Below are positions 46,592 through 56,161 of a stretch of 64,000 bases of DNA, piece after piece. Location of the stretch: assembly GCF_000374845.1 (NCBI RefSeq), contig NZ_KB895421.1:1-64000 (forward strand), in the 5' to 3' direction. The notes below the pieces were generated by a model. It searched no databases. It saw nothing but the letters and a program-made list of their open reading frames with translations, and was not told the origin of the DNA. The translations under genes were made by a program, and so were the position numbers. Source of the DNA: Paenibacillus terrigena DSM 21567. Its GTDB lineage: Bacteria; Bacillota; Bacilli; Paenibacillales; Paenibacillaceae. How positions within the stretch are numbered: position 1 is the stretch's first letter; every line of letters starts with the position of its first letter.

Positions 46592-47461
46592 TTATTTCAT
46601 ATTCAATATCCCTCTCATAAAACCAATCAAGTCTTCCCTCAGTTCTTCCTTCTGCAGCGCATACTCAATCGTCGTCTTAATAAACCCCAACTTCTCCCCA
46701 ACATCGTGCCGCTTACCGAGAAAATGATACGCCAACACTTGCTCTTGCTGATTCAACCGAGCAATGGCATCCGTCAGTTGAATCTCCCCTCCTGCACCAA
46801 CATCTTGTTGATCGAGTATATCAAAGATTGCAGGTGTAAGAATATAGCGACCCATAATGGCTAAATCCGAAGGAGCATTCTCAACAGGCGGCTTCTCTAC
46901 GAATCCTCTCGCTTGGTACAAACGCTCATCTATTGATAGTCCATCTACAATACCGTAACGCGATACTTCCGCGTGTGGAACAGGTTGAACACCTACAACC
47001 GAGGCGTGGTGCTGATTGAAGACTTCAATCATTTGCTTCAGACAAGGTTCTTCTGCCTGCACAATATCGTCACCAAGTAATACAGCAAAAGGTTCATCGC
47101 CAATGAACTTTCGAGCACACCACACAGCATGACCTAGGCCCTTGGGTTCTTTCTGCCGGATATAATGGATATCCGCCATCTTGGATGACTTCTGTACTTC
47201 TCCTAGAAGCTGTATCTTGCCTTTTTCTAATAATGTATGTTCAAGCTCAAAGGAGTTATCGAAATGGTCTTCAATCGCACGCTTGCCCTTACCCGTTACG
47301 ATGATAATATCTTCAATGCCGGAGGCTACCGCTTCTTCAACGATGTACTGTATGGTTGGTGTATCTACGATCGGAAGCATTTCCTTCGGCATCGCTTTTG
47401 TAGCTGGTAAGAACCGAGTCCCTAGCCCGGCAGCAGGGATAATTGCTTTACGAATCTTCAT
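46592..47461 (-). CDS. galU: UTP--glucose-1-phosphate uridylyltransferase GalU
   Basis: 289 residues. [31 protein letters not shown] is the nucleotide-binding signature, with [26 protein letters not shown] and [12 protein letters not shown]. It makes UDP-glucose for polysaccharide, teichoic acid and glycolipid synthesis. AAAGGAGG lies upstream of the ATG. It sits beside, but is not co-transcribed with, the ligase-like gene. Confidence 0.96.
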   Translation of the reverse strand: MKIRKAIIPAAGLGTRFLPATKAMPKEMLPIVDTPTIQYIVEEAVASGIEDIIIVTGKGKRAIEDHFDNSFELEHTLLEKGKIQLLGEVQKSSKMADIHYIRQKEPKGLGHAVWCARKFIGDEPFAVLLGDDIVQAEEPCLKQMIEVFNQHHASVVGVQPVPHAEVSRYGIVDGLSIDERLYQARGFVEKPPVENAPSDLAIMGRYILTPAIFDILDQQDVGAGGEIQLTDAIARLNQQEQVLAYHFLGKRHDVGEKLGFIKTTIEYALQKEELREDLIGFMRGILNMK

Positions 47462-47559
47462 TCATGGACCTCCTTTAGTTGAAGCCTATCTACTTATTCT
47501 CCATATTATACAGGATTTCATAGATATCGAAACTTCAAAGCATCAATATGATAAAAAAG

Positions 47560-47596
47560 AGCCTCCACGCATAATGCGTTGAGACTCCTATTTTTC
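47560..47596 (-). terminator. Terminator after the U32 gene
   Basis: On the minus strand GAGtCTCaACGCA pairs with TGCGTgGAGgCTC across a TT(A)-rich loop and is followed by six Ts. A T-run on the plus strand makes it possibly bidirectional. Confidence 0.8.
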
Positions 47597-47600
47597 AACC

Positions 47601-50225
47601 CTACTTCACTAACTGCCCCCGCGTTACGCCTAACTGGTTCGTCGCCTTCAGCGTCTTCCAGACCTTCGTGCCGCTGATCTTACCTTGCAGCGCGCGTTTG
47701 TATAGATCGATGACCTCGTGGACTTGGTCAGCTGTCTCTTCCAGGAATTCAACCCGGTAGTGAGATACACCGAGCTCCAAGAAGTTCTGAATATACTCCG
47801 CACCCGATTGCTCGATGGCGTTATATACTGTGTTGCGGCAGCCCTCATCTACACGTACCGGATGAGACATCCCGATACGGTCTTGTAAGGAAGCACGATG
47901 CTCTTCACAAGGACGGCCGCAGTTCGTGTAGTCTGTGCCTTCACTCATGAAGGTACAGTACACGCAGTGCTCGGTATGGAACATCGGGAGATGCTGATGG
48001 ATAACGACTTCCATCTTCGATGTATCTGCACGACCTAGGAGGTCGACCATTTGTTGAATATTCAAATCATACGATGGCGTGACAAGGTCACAACCTACTT
48101 CGACGAATAAATCCGCTGCTTTGTGATTCGCGATGTTGAGCGAGAAATCGCCGATCAGACGCGGGAATTTCTCCATCTTCGCGAAGGTATCAGCAAGGCT
48201 GCCCGTCGAAATGTTCGACGGCCCGGTCGCGGATCCCGCATGCAGGGTATCGCCGCTTGCCACAGCGTTCACGTTCATGCCGCTGTGCATCGCTTCGAAC
48301 TCCGCACGAGCGCGCATGTAGAAATACAACGCGCCCGTATTACGCACCAGGATCGCATCTGGCTGCAGCTTCAAAATGTTGCGATGGTAGCCGTTCTCGT
48401 TCGGCATATGAATGCGCGGTGTTACGAGCGCAATCTGTTTGCCGGCTTCACGCGCCACTTCCACCGCTGCCGGGAACTGCTTGATGAACTCGAAGTCAGC
48501 ATAGATCATGCCGACTTCACTCGCAGCCGCTGCCTGCACTTGTTCTAGCGTGCGGCACAACACTGTAAGCTTGGACTGCAGCGAACCAGCTTCGCGCCCC
48601 TTCGCGTCCCCGTACACCTCAACCGCCCGTTTCACGTACACCGGCGGCTTCGGACGCTCGCCTGCGAGCTGCTCCACCGCTGTGCGGCGCAGCGCGTTCA
48701 GCTCGCGCATCGGCAAGATGATCGCGCCTTCCAGATGCGCGTCCATCGCCTCCAGCTGGAACAACGTGCCGCCGAGACGGCCCAGTTGTTCCTCCAGCAA
48801 CGCCGCGTCCATCGGACGTTTCAGCGCCTCTTCGAGCAGGAGCTCCGAATCAACTTGCACCGTCACGCCCTTCTGGACGTCCGTCCACCACGTGCGAAGC
48901 GGCTCGCCTACGCGACCCTCAACACGCACGTGCACCGGGAATACCCGATACGGCTTCTCCGTCTCGAACGTCTGACGCAGACGCTTGTCCAGCGCCGGAT
49001 CGCTCGTCTTCCAGATCCGGTCACCTACATTAACCTTTTGCAGGTTCACGTCATTCCGACCCGGCACGATATCGATGATCCAGCCTTCCGCCGCTTCGCC
49101 TTCCAGCTTCACGCCTTGGCGACGCACGTCATAGACGCGTCCGCCTTCTTCCTTCTTCGTCGGATCTCCGGCGTCGAATACGATCCCGTCTCCACGTTTC
49201 AATGGCGCTTCGATCTTACAGACGACACCGTCGCGAAGAATCTTCTCGACACGACCAAGGTACACACCCCGCGATTTCGGGAACGTCCCCTCGACCAACT
49301 TCTTATTGTTCGTTCCTTCCAAGAATCCATGCGTAAAGCCGCGCGAGAAGCTCTGCTGCAGTTCACGAACCTCTTCCTTCGACGGCCCCGAACGATCGCC
49401 CGCAAAATACTGGTCAATCGCCTTCCGATACTTGCTCACCACGTTCGCCACATACTCTGGGCTCTTCAGACGTCCCTCGATTTTGAACGATGTCACACCC
49501 GCTTCAATCAGCTCCGGCACGATATCGATCGCAGCAAGATCCTTCGGTGAGAGCAAATACGCCACGTCACCCATTGGCTTCTGCTCCCCATCCACCATCA
49601 GATCATACGGCAAGCGGCACGCCTGTGCACATTCCCCGCGGTTCGCCGAACGGCCTCCCCACATCTCGGATGTCAGGCATTGTCCGGAGTACGACACGCA
49701 GAGCGCACCATGCACGAATACTTCCATTGGAAGCTTTGCTTGATCGCCGATCATTTTGATTTGCTTCAGGTTATTTTCGCGGCCCAATACGACCCGCTCC
49801 ATATCCCAAGGCTTCGTGAACTCAACCGCCTCTGGTGACGTAATCGTCATCTGCGTCGAACCGTGAATCGGGAAGTCCGGCGAGATCTCGCGAATCATTT
49901 TAACGAGTCCGAGATCCTGCACGATCACCGCATCGACTCCAGCATCAATACACGCATCGATTAGCACCTTCGCCTCCGGTAGCTCTTCCTCAAATACAAG
50001 GATATTGAACGTCAAGAACCCTTTAACCCCATAACTATGCAGAAACGCCATAATCTCTGGCAATTCATCCATCTGAAAATTGTTCGCCCGCGCACGCGCA
50101 TTAAATTTCTCCACACCGAAGAAAATCGCGTCCGCACCATTTGCCACCGCCGCACGCATGCAATCCCAATCCCCTGCAGGTGCTAACAGTTCAATATCCG
50201 CCCGTGTGAGCGTTGTCTGACTCAT
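47601..50225 (-). CDS. Peptidase U32 family protein with DUF3656 (RlhA-like)
   Basis: 874 residues. N-terminal U32 barrel: LLAPAGDWDCMRAAVANGADAIFFG, VFVHGALCVSYSGQCLTSEMWGGRSANRGECAQACRLPYD with the clustered Cys residues that hold an iron-sulfur centre, and FKIEGRLKSPEYVA. A middle region matches the long-form U32 proteins (DUF3656), and the C-terminal part repeats a second, diverged U32-like half with CVYCTFMSEGTDYTNCGRPC. E. coli RlhA of this family hydroxylates 23S rRNA C2501; whether this member does so is inferred. GAGGGG lies upstream of ATG. The gene is distinctly more GC-rich than the cluster to its left. Confidence 0.88.
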   Translation of the reverse strand: MSQTTLTRADIELLAPAGDWDCMRAAVANGADAIFFGVEKFNARARANNFQMDELPEIMAFLHSYGVKGFLTFNILVFEEELPEAKVLIDACIDAGVDAVIVQDLGLVKMIREISPDFPIHGSTQMTITSPEAVEFTKPWDMERVVLGRENNLKQIKMIGDQAKLPMEVFVHGALCVSYSGQCLTSEMWGGRSANRGECAQACRLPYDLMVDGEQKPMGDVAYLLSPKDLAAIDIVPELIEAGVTSFKIEGRLKSPEYVANVVSKYRKAIDQYFAGDRSGPSKEEVRELQQSFSRGFTHGFLEGTNNKKLVEGTFPKSRGVYLGRVEKILRDGVVCKIEAPLKRGDGIVFDAGDPTKKEEGGRVYDVRRQGVKLEGEAAEGWIIDIVPGRNDVNLQKVNVGDRIWKTSDPALDKRLRQTFETEKPYRVFPVHVRVEGRVGEPLRTWWTDVQKGVTVQVDSELLLEEALKRPMDAALLEEQLGRLGGTLFQLEAMDAHLEGAIILPMRELNALRRTAVEQLAGERPKPPVYVKRAVEVYGDAKGREAGSLQSKLTVLCRTLEQVQAAAASEVGMIYADFEFIKQFPAAVEVAREAGKQIALVTPRIHMPNENGYHRNILKLQPDAILVRNTGALYFYMRARAEFEAMHSGMNVNAVASGDTLHAGSATGPSNISTGSLADTFAKMEKFPRLIGDFSLNIANHKAADLFVEVGCDLVTPSYDLNIQQMVDLLGRADTSKMEVVIHQHLPMFHTEHCVYCTFMSEGTDYTNCGRPCEEHRASLQDRIGMSHPVRVDEGCRNTVYNAIEQSGAEYIQNFLELGVSHYRVEFLEETADQVHEVIDLYKRALQGKISGTKVWKTLKATNQLGVTRGQLVK

Positions 50226-50738
50226 TACATTTACCCCTCTATTCCTATCATCCGCGGATGACTAATCTTTGAAAAAAAGCTCTACTCTCTAGTTTACCAA
50301 AGTTTCGGCCTAATAATCTATATGAATTCCAAGGAATTATCCAATTGGATATATATTACCCCACACCCCATCCTCTACCCTACCACTAACGAACCCAGAA
50401 ACTCTTATTTGCCTCATTATGGTCATTTCGGAACTGTAACGAATCCAACGCAAACGCTATTCCCTCCAATTCCTCCTCGAACTACCATTTTTGAGCACAT
50501 TAACGCTCCTACGATTCCTTAGCCGTAAAAATAGTCGATTTTCTCCTAACTAAGCCTACTACGATTCGTTAGCACAAATTGACGAACAACCCTCGCCATG
50601 AACTCGTTCCCGGCGACCACGACCTAGCAATGAACGTCCTCCACGCCCCGCACCAAAATAAAACCGCAACCCCTCCGGGAGCTGCGGCCTTCCTAGGCGA
50701 GCACATTCATTCACCACAATGTACCTGCCCTACCTTCT
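50226..50738. other. Intergenic region with a short repeated motif
   Basis: 513 bases with no gene of either strand. TACGATTCNTTAGC occurs twice (about 50510-50524 and 50560-50574), about 50 bp apart; ACGAATCCAACGC nearby is a weaker inverse form. A terminator for the gene to the right lies at 50655-50687. The U32 promoter must lie near 50240-50320; no confident hexamers were found. Confidence 0.45.
50655..50687 (-). terminator. Terminator after the stalk-domain protein gene
   Basis: On the minus strand CCGCA...TGCGG with inner CTCC/GGAG pairing, followed by TTTTATTTT. It lies about 50 nt after the stop at 50739. Confidence 0.78.
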
Positions 50739-52631
50739 TTAATTCGACCATTTCAACGACTGGAACACGCTCTGAATCGCCTTCTCATTCACGTCCGTGC
50801 GATTCGCCTTCATGATCGTCGATAACAACGAGTACACTTTGCCATTCTTCACGATAACATATTGCTCGTGATGCGCATCTTTACCGTCCAGCACGATCTT
50901 ATACGCCGGTTGACCTGCGAGCGTTGTGGATTCTGTGCTCGTTACCGTGTAGTTCTTATACAAAATACGCTGCTGCTCGTAGACGTACTTATACGCCTCA
51001 ACCTCTTCGCTAAGCGTACGATCCGTCGGATTCACCGACACTTCGAACGAACCACCCGGGAGCTGATACTGCATTTTACCCGGATCTCCTCCATACTCAC
51101 TTTCGATACGCATCCAATAGTTCGGAATCGTTAATGAATAGCCGTTTTTCTTGGACGATTTCACCGACGTAAGACTACGATCTACATACGCCCGTGTATC
51201 CTCCAGGAAGCCGAAGTTGCTGCTGAGCTCCTTCGTATTGAGCTTAATCCCCTTCACCAACGCCCCGAACAAGCTGTCAGCCGATGTGTTTTTCGAATCG
51301 TAATCATATTGAATCAAATACTTGTAAGAACCTGAAATTAGGAAAATTTCCGACTGTACATATGTATCTTCCCCAGTTGTATACTGATATTTCTTAAGGA
51401 CACCCTCTTGTCCGTCTACCTTAATCGGCTCGGTCGTGAGCAGATTCCATGCATCCGGCACGAACACATCCTTGAAATATTGATCCATCTGCCCTGCCCA
51501 TGCATCCACTTTGAGACCCGAAGCTGCCGACGAAATATCGAACGTTAACTGCGCAGAACCGTCATCATTCCCGAAAATCAAATCCTCCGGGTACAGACTC
51601 CACGAAGCCGGAACGGTTACCGTTACGCCATAATCACTGTTAACTGCTTTTCGCATGCCACCCACAACAGTAGACAAGTCCTTCAACTTCCCATTCCCTT
51701 TGTCATAAGCTGGTCGGAACGAATTAAGCAGATCATTATGTTTTGCAAGATCTTTATAATTTTTCGCTAAGCCGTCACTGTAGTACAGCTCATAATAGGT
51801 ATCGTTCGCAAAATACCCCCGAATCGCGCTAAACACGCCATCCTCACCTTTGGAGATCACTTGCGCATATGGTGTTGCTCCACTTTTGACCGTCTTCTTA
51901 TCGACAACCAATCCATTCTCCGATAGCGCCGCGTTCGTCAATTGCTTCAATAGATCCTCATCGGTCATCGGATCATCGACCTTCGTGACAGATACAGCAA
52001 GCAGGTACGTCCCTTTCTCATCGGTAAAAGAAACATAATCATCCGCTTCGCTCTGGAACTGCTTCACGAGTCCCGTCGGGTAGCGCATCGACCACATGTA
52101 GTAGCTGTCACCAATCATCGTCTTGCCCGCATCGCTATCAATGCCGCCAATTGCTCCAGACCCTGCGCTCGCATCCAAATTAGCTGTAATAACGATCGTA
52201 CGATCCGCTTCCACCTTCACATTCGCCCCCAGCGCATCCGTCACGACACGCATCGGCACCATGACCACGCCACCGACCAGCTTCGGTGCTGCTCCCGTCT
52301 GGACCGTACGTCCATCTACTGTCGCATTCGTACTGCCAATCACGAATTGGATCGTATGCTCCCCGGATGTGATCGTAATTTTCTTATTATTTTCGAACGA
52401 AAATTCCACCTGGAACGCCTTCGTAATAAGCGAGAGCGGCACCATCGTCGCACCCTTCTCCGTATAAGGCTTGGCAATACTGATTCGCTGGCCGTTTAAT
52501 GTTGCGTTCGTACTGCCCAGCTTGAACTTCAGCTCCACACTATTTCCTTCACTTGCCATCGCAACGCCCGGCATCACCATCGTGAATACCAAGGCGAGAC
52601 ATATCAACCAACCGCTTAACTTTTTCCCCAT
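50739..52631 (-). CDS. Secreted protein with copper-amine-oxidase-type (stalk) domains
   Basis: 630 residues from ATG 52631 with GAGGGGAAG upstream. A signal peptide (about 1-26, ending VAMASEG) is followed by two Cu_amine_oxidN1-type units: VPLSLITKAFQVEF-NNKKITIT and VPMRVVTDALGANV-DRTIVIT. From about 150 on, three related segments (starting near DSYYMWSMRYPTG, NSDYGVTVTVPASW and KNGYSLTIPNYW) look like a tandem-repeated beta domain of DcrB/PsbP-like type, each with a 'STT/T-AGQPAYK' -like turn. No catalytic residues were recognised. It is 20 nt downstream of an HtrA-like protease gene, so the two may act together at the cell surface. Confidence 0.8.
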   Translation of the reverse strand: MGKKLSGWLICLALVFTMVMPGVAMASEGNSVELKFKLGSTNATLNGQRISIAKPYTEKGATMVPLSLITKAFQVEFSFENNKKITITSGEHTIQFVIGSTNATVDGRTVQTGAAPKLVGGVVMVPMRVVTDALGANVKVEADRTIVITANLDASAGSGAIGGIDSDAGKTMIGDSYYMWSMRYPTGLVKQFQSEADDYVSFTDEKGTYLLAVSVTKVDDPMTDEDLLKQLTNAALSENGLVVDKKTVKSGATPYAQVISKGEDGVFSAIRGYFANDTYYELYYSDGLAKNYKDLAKHNDLLNSFRPAYDKGNGKLKDLSTVVGGMRKAVNSDYGVTVTVPASWSLYPEDLIFGNDDGSAQLTFDISSAASGLKVDAWAGQMDQYFKDVFVPDAWNLLTTEPIKVDGQEGVLKKYQYTTGEDTYVQSEIFLISGSYKYLIQYDYDSKNTSADSLFGALVKGIKLNTKELSSNFGFLEDTRAYVDRSLTSVKSSKKNGYSLTIPNYWMRIESEYGGDPGKMQYQLPGGSFEVSVNPTDRTLSEEVEAYKYVYEQQRILYKNYTVTSTESTTLAGQPAYKIVLDGKDAHHEQYVIVKNGKVYSLLSTIMKANRTDVNEKAIQSVFQSLKWSN

Positions 52632-52651
52632 TACTGCTTCCCCTCTCACTT

Positions 52652-53797
52652 CTAGCTCTGCTCCGTTAATTGAAGCTTACGTTCGACCAGATCGCCGCCG
52701 GATTGCATCATTAGCTTCACGGACTGGCCAGGCATATACCCCTTGAACAATTCATTAATATCGAGCATTGTCGTCACTTGCTTGCCGTTGATCGAATAGA
52801 GCACATCGCCAGCTTTGATCCCCGCTTTCACCGCTACATCGGAATCGACCCGTGTCACCGTGAGCGGTTCATTCGTCGGCAGACCGACAATCGCGGACCA
52901 GCTCTCCTCCATATCAAAACCAAGGGTCGCACGCTTGACCTTACCGTATTGCATCAACTGATTCACGATATATTGCACCGTATTCGTCGGAATCGAGAAC
53001 CCCATATTCTCCACACCAACTGCTGAATACTTCAACGAGTTAATGCCAACGACCTCACCCTTCATGTTCACGAGCGGGCCGCCGCTGTTCCCCGGATTAA
53101 TCGCTGCATCCGTCTGAATCAGCTTGTAGATCGAATCCACACTGCGATTCAAGCCACTAATAACACCGACCGTCGCCGAATTCCGGAAAGAGAACGAAAT
53201 CGGTGTCCCGAGTGCCACGACCGATTCTCCTACCTCTACACTGGCACTTGAAGGCGAGAATACCGCTGGCGTTAAGTTCTTCGCATTAATCTGAATGATC
53301 GCAATGTCGCTGATCTCATCGACGAACTGCTTCGCAATCGTATAGGACTTGCCGTCCGACGTCACGACCACCGCATGCTTCAAGCCGCTAACCACATGCG
53401 CATTCGTTACGATCCATCCATCCTTCTTAAGCACCACGCCTGTCCCATGCGCAAGATTATAACGATCTGACGTATCAACCTCGCCTTCGGACACTTTCCC
53501 AATAATCGCGACGACTGATGGAGATAGTTTCTTAACAATAGAAGGGACTGAATTTCCCGCTTTATATTGATAGGTTTGACTCTTCGCATCATAGACGCCT
53601 TGCCCACCTAGTTGACTTACGAGAGAGCTCGCCTTCACATAGACTTGTCCATTCACCACTTTCGCTTCTAGCGCTGCATCGCCAGATTGGCCTGCCGCTA
53701 GCGCACCTGCTGCATTCCCGAACACCATGAGGACAATCGCACTCCCACATACCATTCGACGTACCCGCGCGCGATTTCCGCTCCTCATTCCTAACAT
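52652..53797 (-). CDS. HtrA-like trypsin-fold serine protease with PDZ domain (S1C)
   Basis: 381 residues from ATG 53797, with GGAGG 7 nt upstream (a GTG lies one codon earlier). An N-terminal signal segment (VCGSAIVLMVFGNAAGALAAG), then a short KVVNGQVYVKASSLVSQLG region that resembles half of a stalk domain. The protease part has the triad: TNAHVV (His), SDIAII (Asp) and GNSGGPL (Ser). A C-terminal PDZ domain contains KAGDVLYSINGKQV. Presumably exported and quality-controlling envelope proteins. It is upstream of, and probably co-transcribed with, the stalk-domain protein gene. Confidence 0.9.
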   Translation of the reverse strand: MLGMRSGNRARVRRMVCGSAIVLMVFGNAAGALAAGQSGDAALEAKVVNGQVYVKASSLVSQLGGQGVYDAKSQTYQYKAGNSVPSIVKKLSPSVVAIIGKVSEGEVDTSDRYNLAHGTGVVLKKDGWIVTNAHVVSGLKHAVVVTSDGKSYTIAKQFVDEISDIAIIQINAKNLTPAVFSPSSASVEVGESVVALGTPISFSFRNSATVGVISGLNRSVDSIYKLIQTDAAINPGNSGGPLVNMKGEVVGINSLKYSAVGVENMGFSIPTNTVQYIVNQLMQYGKVKRATLGFDMEESWSAIVGLPTNEPLTVTRVDSDVAVKAGIKAGDVLYSINGKQVTTMLDINELFKGYMPGQSVKLMMQSGGDLVERKLQLTEQS

Positions 53798-53800
53798 CAC

Positions 53801-54203
53801 TTGGCCTCCTTCTCTACTTTCATACCTATAGATACATGATGAATCTCGTATCCTCGCATTCTTGTGATTATACTCTTTTTTCTCAACCCAAACATAAACA
53901 ACTTCGTCGTCCTTGAATAGACGGGAAGCGTTTAAGCGAGAAATATAAGAACAGTTTATTTGTTAAACTGAAAATTCTTATATTTTGAAAAGACTCAAAC
54001 TTAACCCTCCGTTATCATACGAAATCGAAGAGCTGATGGATGCATCATTTTGGAAAAAAGACGTATCTCAGTTGTAGCACATCCTTCCATTTATTTCAAT
54101 TTAAGACCTCTACCATCCTACGCTTGCCCCCTCTCTAATATGACCTATTAAAATATCCTTAACACTTCGACATAACTTTCTTTTAGGCTGACAAACTTTT
54201 TGT
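53801..54203. other. Divergent intergenic region with an AT-rich hairpin
   Basis: No gene found. The main structure is AAATATAAGAA (53941-53951) with TTCTTATATTT (53975-53985), plus an inner AGTTTA/TAAACT stem, followed by TTG. It may be an operator or a weak terminator of unknown owner. Promoter elements for the HtrA gene must lie nearer 53820-53900. Confidence 0.4.
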
Positions 54204-54231
54204 TTGATTCTGGTCATTCCTGTGCTATCAT
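54204..54231 (+). promoter_or_regulatory. Promoter of the D-amino-acid operon
   Basis: TTGATT (54204-54209), a 16-nt spacer and TATCAT (54226-54231), about 45 nt before the regulator start. Motif-based. Confidence 0.55.
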
Positions 54232-54276
54232 GTGAACCATAACCACTCTATGTAAGAACGGAAGTGATTTCACATC

Positions 54277-54918
54277 ATGGAACAAGTGCAAGCTGAATTT
54301 GAATTTCTCACCTCGCTCGTCCGCGGGATTGCCGCCCAATTCGGAGACAACTGCGAGGTGGTGCTGCATGATCTCACAAGGCCATACGACAGCACAATCG
54401 TCGCGATTGAAAATGGTCATGTCACGGGACGCAAAGTCGGCGATCCGGGCACGAACCTAGGGCTCGAGCTGCTGCGCGGACAGTCCGACAGCGGCAATAA
54501 GATCAACTACGTCACGCAGACGAAAGATGGACGAATCCTGCGCTCTACTTCGCTCTATATGAGGAACAGCGAGGGCACCGTCATCGGTTCGCTCTGTATC
54601 AACTACGATATTACCGATCTCATGATGGCGGAGAAAACGCTGCAATCCTTAACAGCGAGCGGGCTCCAGCCAGAGGTAAGGGAGAGCTTCGTCTCCAATG
54701 TCTCCGATCTACTCGATCAATTGATTCAAGAGGCACAGGAGCACGTCGGCAGACCTGTCGCGGCGATGACCAAGGAAGACAAGATGCGTCTCATCCAGCT
54801 GCTCGACCAGAAAGGCGCCTTTCTCATTAAGAAAGCGGGCGAGAAAATTTGCAGTTATCTGAATATCTCGAAATATACGCTATATAGCTATTTAGAAGAA
54901 TCGAAAACAAGCGAATAG
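54277..54918 (+). CDS. YheO/DauR-type transcriptional regulator (PAS-like + HTH)
   Basis: 213 residues. N-terminal YheO-like PAS domain (VRGIAAQFGDNCEVVLHDLTRPYDSTIVAIENGHVTGR and LRSTSLYMRNSEGTVIGSLCINYD), C-terminal HTH_22 (MRLIQLLDQKGAFLIKKAGEKICSYLNISKYTLYSYLEE). This family controls D-amino-acid or related catabolic genes (DauR for D-arginine). It is the first gene before three D-amino-acid genes in the same direction, so it is their likely regulator. GGAAG lies upstream of ATG, with long spacing. Confidence 0.88.
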   Translation: MEQVQAEFEFLTSLVRGIAAQFGDNCEVVLHDLTRPYDSTIVAIENGHVTGRKVGDPGTNLGLELLRGQSDSGNKINYVTQTKDGRILRSTSLYMRNSEGTVIGSLCINYDITDLMMAEKTLQSLTASGLQPEVRESFVSNVSDLLDQLIQEAQEHVGRPVAAMTKEDKMRLIQLLDQKGAFLIKKAGEKICSYLNISKYTLYSYLEESKTSE

Positions 54919-54991
54919 AACCCCACAAAGTGGTGACTTGCCTTCGAGGTCGATTGAACAACCTCTTATATTTGAATAAAGGAGAATCGCC

Positions 54992-56089
54992 ATGTCCACA
55001 CATCTGGAAACACCTTGTATTGTGATCGATGCGGCCAAAGTACGTCAGAATATCGACCGGATGGCACAAACCATCCAATCGCACGGTGTAAAGATTCGTC
55101 CGCATGCCAAGACGCATAAGATGCCGTCTGTCGCTCATGCTCAGCTCACAGCAGGCGCTAGCGGCATTACCGTCGCCAAAGTATCGGAAGCCGAAGTGAT
55201 GGCTGCGGGCGGCATTAAGGACATCTTCATTGCCTACCCCCTCGTCACACCGTCCAAAATTGCCCGTTCCATCCAGCTTAGCCGTTCGATCCGTCTCATT
55301 GTCGCTGTCGATAGCCTCGAAGGCGCGCGCCGTCTTAATGAACAAGCAGCGGCAACTGGCACTACGCTCGAAGTGAGGCTTGAGATTGATACAGGGCTTC
55401 GGCGCACGGGGGTTCATGCGGATCACGCCGCAGCCTTGGCGCAGCAAATCGCGGCCTTCGACCATCTTCGACTTACGGGGATTTTCACGTTCCGTGGTGC
55501 ACTTATGGATGGTGCAGCCACGCTGGACTTAGAACGTGCCGGTCGCGATGAAGGCGAATGGATGGTGCGGATTGCGACAGCGATGCGTGATGCGGGTCTT
55601 TCAATTGAAGATGTCAGTGTTGGATCAACGCCTACAGCCGCATTTGCAGCTGCCGTTCCAGGCATTACGGAAGTTCGTCCTGGCACGTATGTGTATCAAG
55701 ATCGAATGCAATCGGCATTTGGTGTATGCGCTATCAACGATTGTGCAGGCAGCGTTCTCGTCACGATCGTTAGCCGTCCAAGTCCAGAACTCGTGGTCAT
55801 CGATGGCGGCAGCAAAACGTTCGCGACGGATGTACAGCCGGGTACGGCTCCCTTGCATCTTGTGGGCTTTGGCCATGTGATCGGTGCACCAGAGGCTGTT
55901 CTCGAACGGCTCAGCGAGGAACATGGCATGCTCCAGGTTCCCGCAGATTGTCCCTGGCAGGTCGGCGATCAGCTTCATATCATCCCGAACCATATTTGCA
56001 GCACGGTGAATTTGCATAATCAAGTCATTTGGCAGGACCAAGGCGAATGGACAGCGATGCCTGTTCAAGGCCGAGGCATGCTGGAGTAG
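54992..56089 (+). CDS. DSD1/D-threonine-aldolase-like PLP enzyme
   Basis: 365 residues, fold type III PLP enzyme with an alanine-racemase-like barrel. KIRPHAKTHKMPSVA holds the PLP Lys; RLEIDTGLRRTGV, and the C-terminal HICSTVNLHN motif that binds metal in this family (D-threonine aldolase, D-serine dehydratase). It could deaminate D-serine or cleave D-3-hydroxy amino acids; sequence alone does not decide. AAAGGAG lies 7 nt before ATG. Next comes an N-acyl-D-amino-acid deacylase, which would feed it free D-amino acids. Confidence 0.88.
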   Translation: MSTHLETPCIVIDAAKVRQNIDRMAQTIQSHGVKIRPHAKTHKMPSVAHAQLTAGASGITVAKVSEAEVMAAGGIKDIFIAYPLVTPSKIARSIQLSRSIRLIVAVDSLEGARRLNEQAAATGTTLEVRLEIDTGLRRTGVHADHAAALAQQIAAFDHLRLTGIFTFRGALMDGAATLDLERAGRDEGEWMVRIATAMRDAGLSIEDVSVGSTPTAAFAAAVPGITEVRPGTYVYQDRMQSAFGVCAINDCAGSVLVTIVSRPSPELVVIDGGSKTFATDVQPGTAPLHLVGFGHVIGAPEAVLERLSEEHGMLQVPADCPWQVGDQLHIIPNHICSTVNLHNQVIWQDQGEWTAMPVQGRGMLE

Positions 56090-56161
56090 CACATCGTTCT
56101 TAAGAACTGTTTATCCTAATAACATTTAAACTCTTCTATTTTTAAAAAGGAGTGCAGCGCG

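Noticed and set aside
48735-49550. 271-codon open frame on the plus strand, opposite the U32 gene
   Set aside because: It lies wholly inside the clear U32 coding sequence, has Arg/His-rich composition typical of an antisense shadow, and has no ribosome site or recognisable family.
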